Origin: Amyelois transitella
Taxonomy: Eukaryota > Arthropoda > Insecta > Lepidoptera > Pyralidae
Direction of reading: 5' to 3'
NCBI RefSeq assembly: GCF_032362555.1
Contig: NC_083520.1
Coordinates: forward strand, 4,898,001-4,962,000
Length of the DNA stretch: 64,000 bases
Shown in pieces: positions 48,901 to 60,239 of this stretch. The notes beneath the pieces are model-generated. The model saw nothing but the letters and a program-made list of their open reading frames with translations, did no database searches and was not told the DNA's origin. The translations under genes and the position numbers were made by a program. The stretch's first letter is position 1. Each line of letters starts with the position of its first letter.

Positions 48901-50464
48901 CTATGCAACAGGAACTGAAGGAAGCTTTCAGGTAACTTTTTGATTATATAATCATCTCGTCTGTACATTGGCTTAAACCCGAAAACTCAATGAGGGCTAT
49001 TTTTGCCAAAGGGTGTCGTTATGGTGCCAAGAGTCTCAACGGAATACACTAGGTATTTTTACCTAGTGTATTCCGTTGTGTTGTTTAGAATGAACGTATA
49101 TTTTTCTGAATACACTAGGTATTTTTAGGATTGGACACTAACTTTAAAAAAAATCCTTGAGTCTATTTCGGAACACAATTTTAATAGATTATTTTCTGAG
49201 GTAAAGTAGATTGTACCATCATCATTGTGGCGAATGATGTTGATTCGACGTTGACCTAATTTAAGTATTGGTAACCTTCATCAAGCTAATAGTTTTATCT
49301 AACAACATGGATATTATTGTGTTAACTTGCTCAGACGGGAATCGATTCCTGTTAAAACCTGACTTATTTAATTCAGCATTGGTCAAACGCGCATTCGGGC
49401 TACTCCCTAGAGTAGATCTTATTATCCTTAACCATAATAATATCAGCGATCAAGTTTTGCAGCCATTAACATTTTCGTGTCAGAATTTCTCTGATATTTC
49501 ACAAAAATATAAGATCAAGATTCGGACTATATTAACAATCGCTATAATAAAGCCAACTAACATCTTCAGGTTATACGACCGTGAAGGCAACGGCTACATC
49601 ACCACTTCCACCCTGAAGGAGATCCTGGCTGCGCTGGACGACAAACTGAGTAACTCCGATCTGGACGGCATCATCGCTGAAATCGACACTGACGGCTCCG
49701 GAACCGTTGATTTCGATGGTCAGTATTTTGCTTTTAAAGACAATATTTAGGAAATTTCTTTTGTGTCGTACTAGACAGTCATTTTATTATGCTTTTATGG
49801 TAATTTTTATTTCAGACACATTATTATGCTATTTGTACAAAATTCGCTTTATTTGTGACCAATAAAAGGCTAAAATTTAAAATTATTAGCCAGTCAGACA
49901 ATCTATACAAAAACTTGTTATATTTTTGCTGCTGCACTGCCTGTGAAAAGTACTCTATGTATAAATAGTTTTGCAAACTGCGAGCTTCGCAGCTAACGAA
50001 CGATTCATCGCGCCCATTCATAGATTTTTTGTAATTCAGTGATGAAATCGGATACTTTGGAGTCGATGACTCAATTGTTATTTTTCGTCATTGAACCACT
50101 CACTATTTTTATAATACGTAATTAATGCTGATCTCAACTACCTCGTTACAAGTTTTGGGTTTTTATTTTCTATTTTAGAGTACATTCATTCTTACACTTT
50201 GGTCTGACTATGGACATACATGTTTTATAGTTACCTGTTTGATTCAAGTTAAAAATAATTATAGGAATATATGTCTGCATAGATTTCCATGTTTAAATTA
50301 TAGGTACCACATTTTTAATCCTGAAATTTTGCCGATTAAAACCGATATAAGATTTAACGAGAATTCTATAGGCAAAAGCTACATAAAACATTCGTATCAA
50401 AATAATTGAAAGAGCGTTATTTTTATTTTTTACAGAATTCATGGAGATGATGACTGGAGACTAA
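45946..50464 (+). CDS. Troponin C
   Basis: Five coding exons: 45946-45948, 46917-47088, 48829-48931, 49570-49718, 50436-50464, giving 151 residues. Exon 1 holds only the start codon, with GTGAG directly behind it, a layout known from EF-hand genes. The product is the calcium sensor of the muscle thin filament, acting with troponin I and T. Four EF-hand loops are seen: I at 20-31, II at 56-67, III at 96-107, IV at 132-143. Only IV ([12 protein letters not shown]) is canonical. I lacks acidic ligands, II has Gly and III has Thr at the last coordinating position. The end EFMEMMTGD is typical for insect troponin C. The isoform class is not assigned with confidence. Calmodulin is excluded by length, sequence and the degenerate loops. 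Confidence 0.93.
49037..49127. repeat. Perfect 19-bp hairpin plus third copy, troponin C intron 3
   Basis: Arms at 49037-49055 and 49060-49078 are exact complements around TTTT. The word GAATACACTAGGTATTTTTA recurs in direct orientation at 49108-49127. Confidence 0.88.
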
Positions 50465-50888
50465 ATAACATCGCCGTCTATGCACATAGTATTATTATTA
50501 GAAATTATTTACATTGTGGGAGAAGACTTGTCTAGTACAAAATGTTTTATGCGGTATTAGCATGATTGTTTATCATCACATATACACAATGTTTTATCTA
50601 TCTTATAGATAGGCTTGTTAAATGGTTATTTTATTGTATTCTACAACTGGTAGGCCGGGGTTGCTTGAAGCCGTTCCAAAGAATTATTTCCGGAATAATT
50701 CACACGAAACGGGTTCGTTGTAACAATTTAATGCTAATATTTATAACGCAAAATGTTTTTGGAATATTATTTTTATCAATTAAGATCTACAACATTAAAT
50801 TATATCAATTAAAATTTTGTTTTCATTTTATTAACCCGTTTCATATGATATATTTTATTTATTTTTTCAGTTTTGTTATTTTTTTTCC

Positions 50889-50894
50889 AATAAA
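50889..50894 (+). other. Possible polyadenylation signal of troponin C
   Basis: AATAAA about 425 bp after the stop codon. Intervening sequence shows no other gene; this is the first clear signal seen. Confidence 0.4.
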
Positions 50895-51414
50895 TAATGT
50901 ATTCTTAAATCAATTAAATAAATTATGTCTGAGAATGCATAATATTTCGCACATTCACCTTTTCATACCTTCTAAAACTATTTAATTACACTTTGCATAA
51001 ATACATAAACATATACTCGTAATATCACAACAATGAATAAAATAACCTCTACAAATCAATGAGGATAGAATATTCATCTACATGTAATTTGAACGACCTT
51101 AGTGATACTTAGTATACCTAATATTTTTACCGTTGCTATCAATCTATTATTCAAATTGGTTGCGCAAATTGTATATATCTGGACCAAAATTAGACATCTT
51201 CCAAGACCCTACAATTGGAAAATTGACCAATTGCATTTTGCTTCCTGAGAGAACGGTACAGGTGGAATCAGAAGTATGAAATAAACAGCTAAATCATATC
51301 AAATATGTATATAAATGTCATATATATTTCTATATGTCACTTTTCCTGCATACTTCTTTCGCTTTATCTACAGTCATCACTCACTGCGCGCAAGTTTTTT
51401 TTTTATATATAGGG

Positions 51415-51575
51415 GACAAATTCCTCAGATCGAGTTAGCCTTGAAGTAAGTTCGAGACTTGTGTTACGAGATACTAACTCAACGATACTATATTTTATAA
51501 TAAATACTTATTATACAAATAAACATCCAAGACCCAGGCCAATCAGAAAAAGTTCTTTTCTCATCATGCCCTGAA
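51415..51575 (-). mobile_element. tRNA-derived SINE, 3' part
   Basis: Reverse copy of the 26059-26285 family: GAGTTAGCCTTGAAGTAAG, GTGTTACGAGATACTAACTC and CATCCAAGACCCAGGCC, ending near CATCATGCCCTG. The tRNA-like head with boxes A and B is missing. Confidence 0.8.
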
Positions 51576-51881
51576 ATGCCCATCCTGCCGTCAAAATTCA
51601 TTGGTAAATGTTTTTTCATAACTTTAATTTTTTTTTGTTCAAAGTTGGGAGATTAACAATGATATATAAAAATCTTGATGATTCCTGTTAATTGTCTCAT
51701 ACACATTCTCTAATCTACGATAAACATAACTCGAAATTCATAAAGTAAGTATATATACCTACCATATAAAAAAGGTGAAAAGAACTTAAGCACTTTTGTA
51801 CGCAAATATCTAAAATTACGATTGTTTATGTACCATCGTCAGGATCTCAATTGCCATGGATCCAGTCTCGTGTATGTTACA

Positions 51882-51888
51882 TATAAGA
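51882..51888 (+). promoter_or_regulatory. Possible TATA box of hexamerin D
   Basis: TATAAGA 63 bp before the start codon. No clear initiator 30 bp downstream. Confidence 0.45.
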
Positions 51889-51944
51889 GTGATTTAGTAT
51901 TGGCATTGTTTAGTTGACCTCCGTAAGGACAAGCGTGGTCAACA

Positions 51945-54900
51945 ATGAATACGTGGATTTGCATTTTTTTCCTCGGCGTGGCCTTGTCGGCTCCTGCTGA
52001 TGAATTTCGGAGCTTAATTTACGAGGGAGGTATGTAGTGACTTGTTTTTCTCTTGAACTTAAAAAAATTAAATCTAACAGTGCAGCCTTTTTATCTTTTT
52101 GAATTAGAATGAGAGATCGATTATCTATGGGTTTATTTTGAACCACGCATTTATTATGCTTATTTAAATATTTAAGTATTAACATAAAGGGAAACAAATT
52201 TTATGAACTATCTATTTTTATTTTCTATAAATTATTCTCTATATCTATATCTAATATTAACTAGAAATAATTTTTATTTGGTTCAATTACTAGTTATGAA
52301 TAAGAAAATGAATTTTAGTAAAATACCACACATAAGCCAAGTGTAAGATTGGACGATTAAAATTAGACTTTTTTATTGCGATTACGAAATAAAAATATTT
52401 TTTACAAATTGGTTCCTAACACCTGTAGAAAAAAGAATAGGACTCTTTCTCATGTATATCGTAAAAGGCTACTACTTACTAAGGGATGGGCTTATAAACT
52501 TGGAATTATTTTAAGCGATGGCCTAGCAACCTGTCCCTATTTGAATCTCAATTATATCATTAAGCCTAACAGCTGAACGTGGCCATTTAGCATTTTTAAG
52601 ACTGTTAGTTCTGTCTACTCAGCAAGGGATATACACGTGACAAAATATATGAATGTATTTAGATCAGAAATTAATTGTTTTTGGCAAGCAACAGAAATAC
52701 CTTGTATGAAATGAACTTTAAGCCTTGATGAAAATTTGATGTAAACTATTTTACATACAATTTTACGGTAACTTAACATTAAAACAAGCGTTGACCATAA
52801 AAATTGTTAATGGTGGAACATACATTTTGTTTAACCAGAGATTTGAGAGGTTGTTTATAGCTTAAAGCAATGGAGCAACTCACACCCATGTTACAGATCT
52901 CTCAATTAATGACGAATCGTACCGGATGCAAATAATACCAGCTGGATTTACTCCTCATAATATACGAATACATTCTAAAGTCAAATTAACCGACTTCATA
53001 AGCCAGGTAAAGCGACTTTGTAATTTATTCTTCAATGTACCTAGAGTACATATAATTCATTTTTGTTTCTCAGACTTCAAAATTAGTTTAACTGATATTA
53101 TTTACACAATTGTTGCAGGAAAACGAGAACTACGTGGTATTCAATAACTTTATTGAAAAAGGTTACGCTACGAAGGGGATAACCTTTAATATTTATGACA
53201 CAAACATAAGGGAAACGACCATAGCCCTGTTCCGTGTTCTGCAAGATTTAAATTCCAATGAAATCAAACTTGTCCAAGAATGGGCCAAACAGAATATAAA
53301 TGAAGATATACTTGACTATGCTTTGAAATTAACAGCATTATACAGTAACGATGTTCAACTAGCAGAAATGTCACCGCCATTTATTACAAAACCAAATTTT
53401 TTTATTAATAGTGAAACTTTAGTTAAAGCCCTGAGACTAAAACTCAATTATGGGCATATTCACCCTCAGGAAGCTGAGATTTATCAAATACGAAAGATCG
53501 ACGATAAAACTTTCACCATAAATACTAATTATTCTGGTTGGGATCATCCTAATGAATGTGATCAAGATACAAATTATTTTAGGGAAGATATATCACTCAA
53601 TAGCTATTACTATGGACTTCATCTTCTACATCCATTTTGGATGTCAAATGAAGAACTAGACGAAATGAACCCAAGACATGCTGAGCATTACCTATTTGCT
53701 TTAAAACAATTATTGTCTAGATATAACTTAGAAAAGCAACACTTATTACAAGGAGATAAATCATTAAATGAAGATTGTGACATTGACTACCGCCCATTTT
53801 TGATGTATGATAACGGACTTGCATTTCCTAATAGACCTTCTTTCATCAGTTCCCACGAAATATCTAATGAAAAGTTTGTTACTATTGATATTGCCATAAA
53901 GGAATGTCTTTCTAGGCGTATAATAATGATGGTAAGTTTGATACACTTTTGTTATTTTTTTTAATTTTACTACCTACCCTATTCTGAGTGTAATTTACTT
54001 CAGTCTTTATTTATATATGTAATTAAATCAATATTACATGTATCATCAATTAATAATATCAACAATATAGTTTTAATAGATTTCCTGCATATCAGAACTG
54101 ACTTATTATTTTTTATTTAATGATTTTTTCAGAGTAACGGTACATTGGTCAAGATAGATGAGGACAATTATTTGCAGTTATTACCAAAACTATTGAGAGC
54201 AAACTTAGATGGTGTTAAATCGGGTGAAACTATTAGAAATCTTTTTGGTTATGGGGTTGGAACACAAAATGTGTAAGTTAAATATAAATATTATAGCCGC
54301 AGTGACTCAAGTTAGTGTTTGATCATTTGAGCCTTATCGTGAACTTGGAAATGAGAAATAAACAATATAAAACACAACATGAAGTTGTGTAGTTTTTATT
54401 AAAAGATATAAGAAACCTTTCTTTCTTTCTTTTCTATATTATGGCTTCCACCGGACTTTCGGTGATTCTGCCAATGTCATGGTTTGAAGAGATACGAATT
54501 TGTTACTTTTTTTTCTTGTGATTGTCAGTCTCGATGTTTCTGTGTACATAGTTTAGTAAATAAATAAATAAAAAAGGCCTTATTTGTGCATTAATTCAAG
54601 TACGGTTTTTACAATAAGTAGAAAAAAAAATCTAGATAAATTAATCTTCCTACTTTAAAATTTATTTATGTTTTACTTTAATTTCAGGAGCACACCCTCA
54701 CCATCAATTATGCATCAATATCAAACTGCACTTAGAGATCGCGTTTACTGGGTGCTCTTAGAACGCGCTTTAAATTATTCCCTGGATTTCTTGAAGGACA
54801 TGGGTCCATTCGACTTGTCCGCCTATGAAACGGACAGTTTCCGCATTATTGATAGTCAGATCGATGATTTTGTTAGCTTTTTTGATTACTATCAGTTTAA

Positions 54901-55546
54901 TATAAATAAGGCACTAATTGGTAGTGAAAAAGTATATGTTTTTGCACCTAATCCTCATATGATTACAGCTAGACAGATGAGATTGAAACATGTACCTTTT
55001 AAGGTATCATTTAATGTCGAATCCGATATGGAACAAGATGTTGTTGTAAGACTGTTTTTGGGCCCACAATGTTATAATTCTACATGCTGGGACAACTATC
55101 ATAAATTTTTCGAAATGGATGCTTTTAAATGTGGACTTAAACAAGGATTCACAAACATTACTTGGTCACCTGATAATTCATCAAGGTTTTCATTTGACGA
55201 TTTCTTTAATTTAGAAGCACCAGTCAAGAGCGCTTATAAATATAATATGTATAAGTTTCCTGCCAATCTGTTAATACCTAGAGGTTTGGAGGATGGTCTC
55301 CACCTTACAATGTTTGTCATGATAACTCCTGTAAATACATTTGAAATGAAAACACCTGAAGCAAACTTATACAAAAATATAACTATGTCCCTTGAAATAG
55401 ACGATAAACCACTAGGATTTCCATTCCACAGATTAGCAACAAACTATAAAGATAACGCAAGCAATTATGGATTTTATAATGTATCTGTATATCATCATAA
55501 AAGAACTGTTAATGGATTTGGTCAATTTTCAATGCATCTATACTGA
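51945..55546 (+). CDS. Hexamerin D, divergent storage protein
   Basis: Coding exons: 51945-52029, 52897-53006, 53119-53931, 54133-54272, 54688-55546, giving 668 residues. The signal peptide region is MNTWICIFFLGVALSAPA. Hexamerin signs: EDISLNSYYYGLHLLHPFWM, LLSRYNLEKQ, MHQYQTALRDRVYWVLLERA, RLKHVPFKVSFNVESD, FPANLLIPRGLEDGLHLTMF, and KPLGFPFHR near the end. The C-terminus is short. Exon 2 is the weak point. The acceptor at 52896 gives an open frame and keeps phases 1, 0, 0, 2, but makes exon 2 shorter (110 nt) than in relatives (128-134), and a second frame upstream (52861-52930) also looks hexamerin-like. The long intact exons 3 and 5 argue for a working gene. Subfamily unknown. Confidence 0.82.
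52408..52658 (+). mobile_element. SINE (ATGT-tail family) in hexamerin D intron 1
   Basis: TTGGTTCCTAACACCTGTAG start, CCTAGCAACCTGTCCCTA middle, GCAAGGGATATACACGTGAC end. The tail is reduced to a few ATGAATGT-like bases. Confidence 0.8.
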
Positions 55547-55689
55547 TTTAACTTCACTAGTAAAGTTAAAAATATAGGACATTATTATAAAAAGGGGCAT
55601 GTAGTGACACGGCCGCTAACACGCAGTAGAAACATGACAGTAAGAAGGTACGGTGTGTTAAAAACCTGTGTTATTTGAAGTTTATGTAG

Positions 55690-55695
55690 AATAAA
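55690..55695 (+). other. Polyadenylation signal of hexamerin D
   Basis: AATAAA about 145 bp after the stop codon; a second lies near 55722. Confidence 0.6.
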
Positions 55696-55971
55696 TAGAA
55701 TTTATATTTAAAAAAAAACATAAATAAATATTTTTATATAAATTGTTGTTATTTAAAATTACTTACAAAAAACTCCAGCGAACAAAGCGCTGATTAATAA
55801 CTACTTTTAAAAGAATCAAATCATTAAACTTGACAAGTGTCAGTAACTTATTTTTTTCCAGTTTCTCTTTAGAATCAAAGCTACTGATGATTGACCATTC
55901 AACTACCGACTTCAAGAAGCGGAACAGTTGAATGACTCAAATAAATAAAACAGGTGAATAAAAAATACTTA

Positions 55972-55977
55972 TTTATT
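55972..55977 (-). other. Polyadenylation signal of arylphorin
   Basis: AATAAA on the minus strand about 100 bp beyond the stop codon. Confidence 0.65.
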
Positions 55978-56078
55978 TTGACATGTATGCTTGTATACAC
56001 TTTAAATAGGAAACATTCTCTACTATCTAGCGAACATACCTACTAAAATATTGATACCGTAACTCTTTCTCTCTCCTT

Positions 56079-59000
56079 TTAGTGTCTAGGGATTTCATTT
56101 AAATGATATTGCCCAGAATGCGTGGCACTCCACCAGGGGTACTCAGGGCCTTTATGATAGATACTGACGTCTTCGAAATACATATTCGGCTGTAAAAAGA
56201 AATATGGAACCTGGACTGGACGATCGAATGGATAACCCAAAGGTTTGTTATCAATAATTATATTTTTCATAGGCTCCAAATCTTTGCTAAGAGCTTGATA
56301 TGGGTACACAAAGACGAAGAACTGTACAGGGAATCCTCCCGGGGTACCTCTGGGTAACATGAGTCTTCTAGGAAGAGAGTCGTAATCTACAGCCATACTT
56401 TCAGGTACTTGACCTTGTCCCAACAGTTCGTAAATCTTTCCTAAGGAGACAGAATCTTCTTTAAAGAAGAAGAAGTCCTCAGAGTTACGCTCAACCTTAT
56501 TTTGTCCCGATGTCAATTTGTGGGTAAACCAGTCTAACTCGACGAAGTTCATCCAGTTATCTTCTAAGCTAAGAAGACGACCTTCTCCGTCATATTTAGG
56601 ACCAACAAAGATTTTGAATACGGCTTCAGCTTCAACGTCAGATTTGACATCAATAGTGACAGAGAAGGGCTCATGATTTAAACGTGGTTGGCGGACGATG
56701 AAAGAGGAATATCCCGTTTGTTGTTGTTGTTCTGTTAGGTAGACGGTGTTAGTAGCGTTGAAGTCATAGTATTCGAAGTACGTGGTCAGATTATCAACCT
56801 TCATGTCATTGACCCTGACCCCAGCGTAATGAAGAACTTCTTGACCATAAGGCTCCAACCATTCCTTGTATTCCACAATGTAACTTATGATTTTATTGTA
56901 CAACTGATAAAATGCTGGGTCACGTAGCGAAGTTTGATAGAAATCCAAAGCAGAAGGCACAAATTTGTAGCTGAAAGTAAAAAAATATGAAAAATAATGC
57001 AAAACTAGTTTAAATTTTATGTTAGATAACCACTTTGTCAATTTTAAGTCTCATACACATTATTTTTTTAATTATTAAATAATATTAATAATACTTAAGT
57101 TTTGTTTAAGCTTAACTATTTATCAATAACAAGATTCTTAACATTCATAGGGCCAAATGAAGATGATCACACAAGAGTTAAATCTGGTTAAAGATTATTT
57201 TCTTACTTCTTTTTTTATGTAAATTTAATTGAACGTATAAATAAGAAACTTACACGTCTGAGATCTGAGGAGCTGCACCAAGGAGGCGGCGAGCAATGAC
57301 TTCGTATGAGCGTTCATAGTTAAAGTGGTCATACTTGTCGTACAGGTCAGGGTTTCCTTGCCAGTAGTTTCCAACAAAATTAATGGACTTTGAATTTCGG
57401 AAATCTACTTCTTGTTTAAACTGTAAAAAGGTGCAGTATAAATAAAGCTGTTATGACTATATAATTGCAAAAAAAAATTTGACGACCAGTATGTTATAAT
57501 GGCGAACAAAAAATAAAAAAAATATTAATACTCACAGCCTTAAACTGGCCAGTCTGCAGGTATTGTACGAAGCCCTTTTCATGAGCATCAAGGAATTGGA
57601 TGTAGTCTACATTCTCTTCAGACCCCAAATAGTAGTAGTTGGGACGTTGAACAAATGGATATGCAGCGCATGAAGTCAAAGCTGGGTAATAGCTAGCGTG
57701 TAAGGGCTGGTACCAGGAGAACTCTGGGATTTCACCCAAGCCATTGCTCAATCGCTCAAGGTAGTAACGAGACAAAAGTTGTTGATAGAAATAATAGTAG
57801 AATTCACCACGACGTTCCTTGAATATACCGATGAAATCCTCTCCTTTGGCCCAGAATGGCATGAGGTTATGGAAGTAATAGTAGTAAGAGTTCCAGCCAA
57901 TATCTTCTGTAAGGTATGTCAATCTATGCTCCTGGTTTTGATAGACCAAGGGATCAGAGTAGTTGTAGTAGAAATAGTAGTTATTTTCCGCCTTCCAGAT
58001 ACCGTAGTAGTAGCCAGATTCTGCGTTCACAATACCTTCTTGCATATCGACGCGGTACATTTTGAAGATAGTTTCCATATTCACGAAGAATTCAGGCCAT
58101 AATTCATAAGGAGCAGGTAAAACGATGCCGTTAGTGTCAGGTCGTTGTATGATCGCAGCGTAGAAGGCATATAAGAATTGATAGTCGTTGAAATGAACTC
58201 TTACATACGCAGCAGTTTTATATAAGGTATCGAAATCTTTAGCGCTATAGAATAGCTCATAAAAGATTACAGCTTCTTCTCTTTGTCTCTCGTAGAAGAT
58301 TGAGAACGCGGAGTACTTAGGCAGGAATCCAGTTTCGTAAAATTCAGCAAACTCCGTAACTGCATTGCGGTTCTAAAATATATGTAAAAATTAAATATTT
58401 TGTCAGGTAAAACAGGAAATCTAAATGTTGAAAACGTATAAATACTTTGAGAGGAATGAATTGTGGTCAGCACTTTCTATGCATGGGGTGAGCAGTCTCT
58501 TAATACGAGCACTGAAATCCTTATATGAGGATTCGAGTGCTTGTGTCAGGATAAACGGAGCGCACACTGAGTGGTTTAAGATTGAGAAAGGCGTTAGGCA
58601 AGGATGTGTTGCGTCACCGTGGCTGTTCAACCTATTTATGGATAGCTGTTTGACAGATTTGAAAGAGTCTAAAAGTGGATTAAGGATGAATGAGTTACTC
58701 GTCAAATGTCTGCTCTATGCCGACGATCAGGTTATACTGGCGTCATCAGCGGAGGAGTTACAGGAGATGGTAAACTGTATGCATGAAGCTTTAAAAGAGA
58801 AAGGAATGAAAGTGAACGTAAGTAAAACTAAAACACTGGTTTTTGAAATGGAGAAAGAAATGACAGCATGTAATATTTTGATTGGAGGAGAAAAAGTGGA
58901 GCAAGTGAAAGAGTTTGTATATCTAGGATCAAAGTTTACATCAGATGGCAAGTATGATAGTGATATTGAAAGGAGAGTGAACGCGGGGAATATGGTGAAT

Positions 59001-60178
59001 GGAGCTTTGCATGCCTTTATGAGCAGTCAGAAACTATCCAAAAAGGCTCGACTGGCTGTGCACAGGGGCGTGTTGGTCCCGACATTAATGTATGGGAGTG
59101 AAAGTTGGGTATGGCAAAAGAAGCATGAAAGCAGAATAAATGCAGTGGAAATGAGAGCGTTAAGGAGTATGATGGGTGTGAAATTGAGTGACAGGATAAG
59201 GAACAGCGTGATAAGGGAATGTTGTGATGTGAAAGAAGATGTAGTTACAGGAATAGAAAAGGGTATGTTAAGATGGTTCGGTCATGTGGAGAGGATGAAT
59301 GAAAGCAGGTTGACTAAGCAGATATACAAGGAGAGTGTGGAGGGAAAGGTCGGAGTGGGAAGACCTAGACGAACGTATCTTGATCAAATTAAGGACGTCC
59401 TGGTAAAGGGTCAGGTCAAAAGTACCCGAAACCGCCGAGCTTGTATGAAGAGAGTTATGAATGTGGACGAAGCGAAAGAAGTATGCAGAGATCGTGGCAA
59501 GTGGAAAGAGGTAGTCTCTGCCTACCCCTCCGGGAAAGAGGCGTGATTTTATGTATGTATGTATGTATGTATGTATAAATACTTACTCCATACTTATCAA
59601 TGTTTGCCACAATATCGTAGTCTTTGCCGATAGTGTAATATTCGGCGTTGTAATTAATTTGACCCACATTCTGAAGAAGAGATAGTACTTTTTCCTGGAC
59701 GTGCACAAGGTCACCTTCCACTGTAAATAAAATATACGATTAACAGGAAGTTTACAAAAAATAACACTTGAGTTCTTTGTGAACCAATCAATCCCTTTCT
59801 CACATCAAATTTTTTATAGAAGTATAAAACAGGAAAAAAAAACCATAATATCTGTTCTAAGCAAAACTGTTACTGAATATCAGAAACTTATTATATTCTA
59901 GTTATATTGTTAATTATTTTATCTTGTCTGATTAGCTATAACTAATCTGACAAGATAAAATAATTAACAAATACAAAAAGAAAAAAATGAACATTACAGA
60001 ATAAATAAATAAAATATAGTGTGTACTTTTGTATTATTGATATTAGAAGTTAAAAATTGCTTTACCTCTCCTTTATTTACTTACATTTTTTCGTCTCTAT
60101 GTGGTCATGTCTATAGACTGGGAAGGTGGTCCCCATGGACAAGGCCACGAGGCCAGCTAAAATTAAGACAGTCTTCAT
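56079..60178 (-). CDS. Arylphorin (aromatic-rich storage hexamerin)
   Basis: Five coding exons read on the minus strand: 60178-60085, 59720-59587, 58372-57536, 57420-57254, 56970-56079, giving 707 residues, close to the usual 700. The signal peptide MKTVLILAGLVALSMG is typical of arylphorins. The protein is rich in Tyr and Phe (runs such as YYYYF, FYYYFYQQLLSRYYLE). It has FYQTSLRDPAFYQLYNKI, RQPRLNHEPFSV, MLPRGTPGGFPVQFFVFVYP and NKPLGYPFDRPVQV in the C domain. A possible N-glycosylation site lies at NYS in YNYSDP. In known moths this protein is made by fat body of last-instar larvae and stored as a hexamer. Intron 2 (58373-59586) is almost entirely an opposed RTE insertion; without it the intron would be about 77 bp. 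Phases 1, 0, 0, 2. Confidence 0.96.
58436..59584 (+). mobile_element. 5'-truncated RTE-type LINE inside arylphorin intron 2
   Basis: An open frame (element part 58448-59546, about 366 codons) encodes the C-terminal half of a reverse transcriptase: KGVRQGCVASPWLFNLF, the catalytic YADD motif (LLYADDQVILASS), EFVYLGSKFTSDG, VLVPTLMYGSESWVWQKK, then the thumb-like tail to GKEA. The endonuclease and N-terminal reverse transcriptase are absent, so it cannot move itself. It ends with a (ATGT)n tail at about 59550-59572. Direct repeats GTATAAATACTT flank it at 58436-58447 and 59573-59584. It lies opposite to arylphorin. The intact frame suggests a young copy. Confidence 0.93.
59907..59970. repeat. 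29-bp near-perfect hairpin in arylphorin intron 1
   Basis: Arms 59907-59935 and 59942-59970 pair with one mismatch around a 6-nt loop CTATAA. AT-rich. Confidence 0.88.
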
Positions 60179-60191
60179 CGTCCACCCTCTT

Positions 60192-60233
60192 ACTGACAAC
60201 TGTATCCCATTAGAAAAATTTAAGCATTTTATA
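60192..60233 (-). promoter_or_regulatory. Arylphorin core promoter
   Basis: On the minus strand TATAAAA at 60233-60227, with ACAGT at 60205-60201 and TCAGT at 60196-60192 as possible initiators. The 5' UTR would be about 15-25 nt. Confidence 0.75.
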
Positions 60234-60239
60234 CATCAC

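Noticed and set aside
49268-49569. Open frame continuous with troponin C exon 4
   Set aside because: It is intron sequence before a good acceptor (CATCTTCAG). Only the part from 49570 matches troponin C.
50566-50985. 139-codon frame after troponin C
   Set aside because: Probably troponin C 3' untranslated sequence. Phe-, Ile- and Tyr-rich by AT bias, without recognisable domain.
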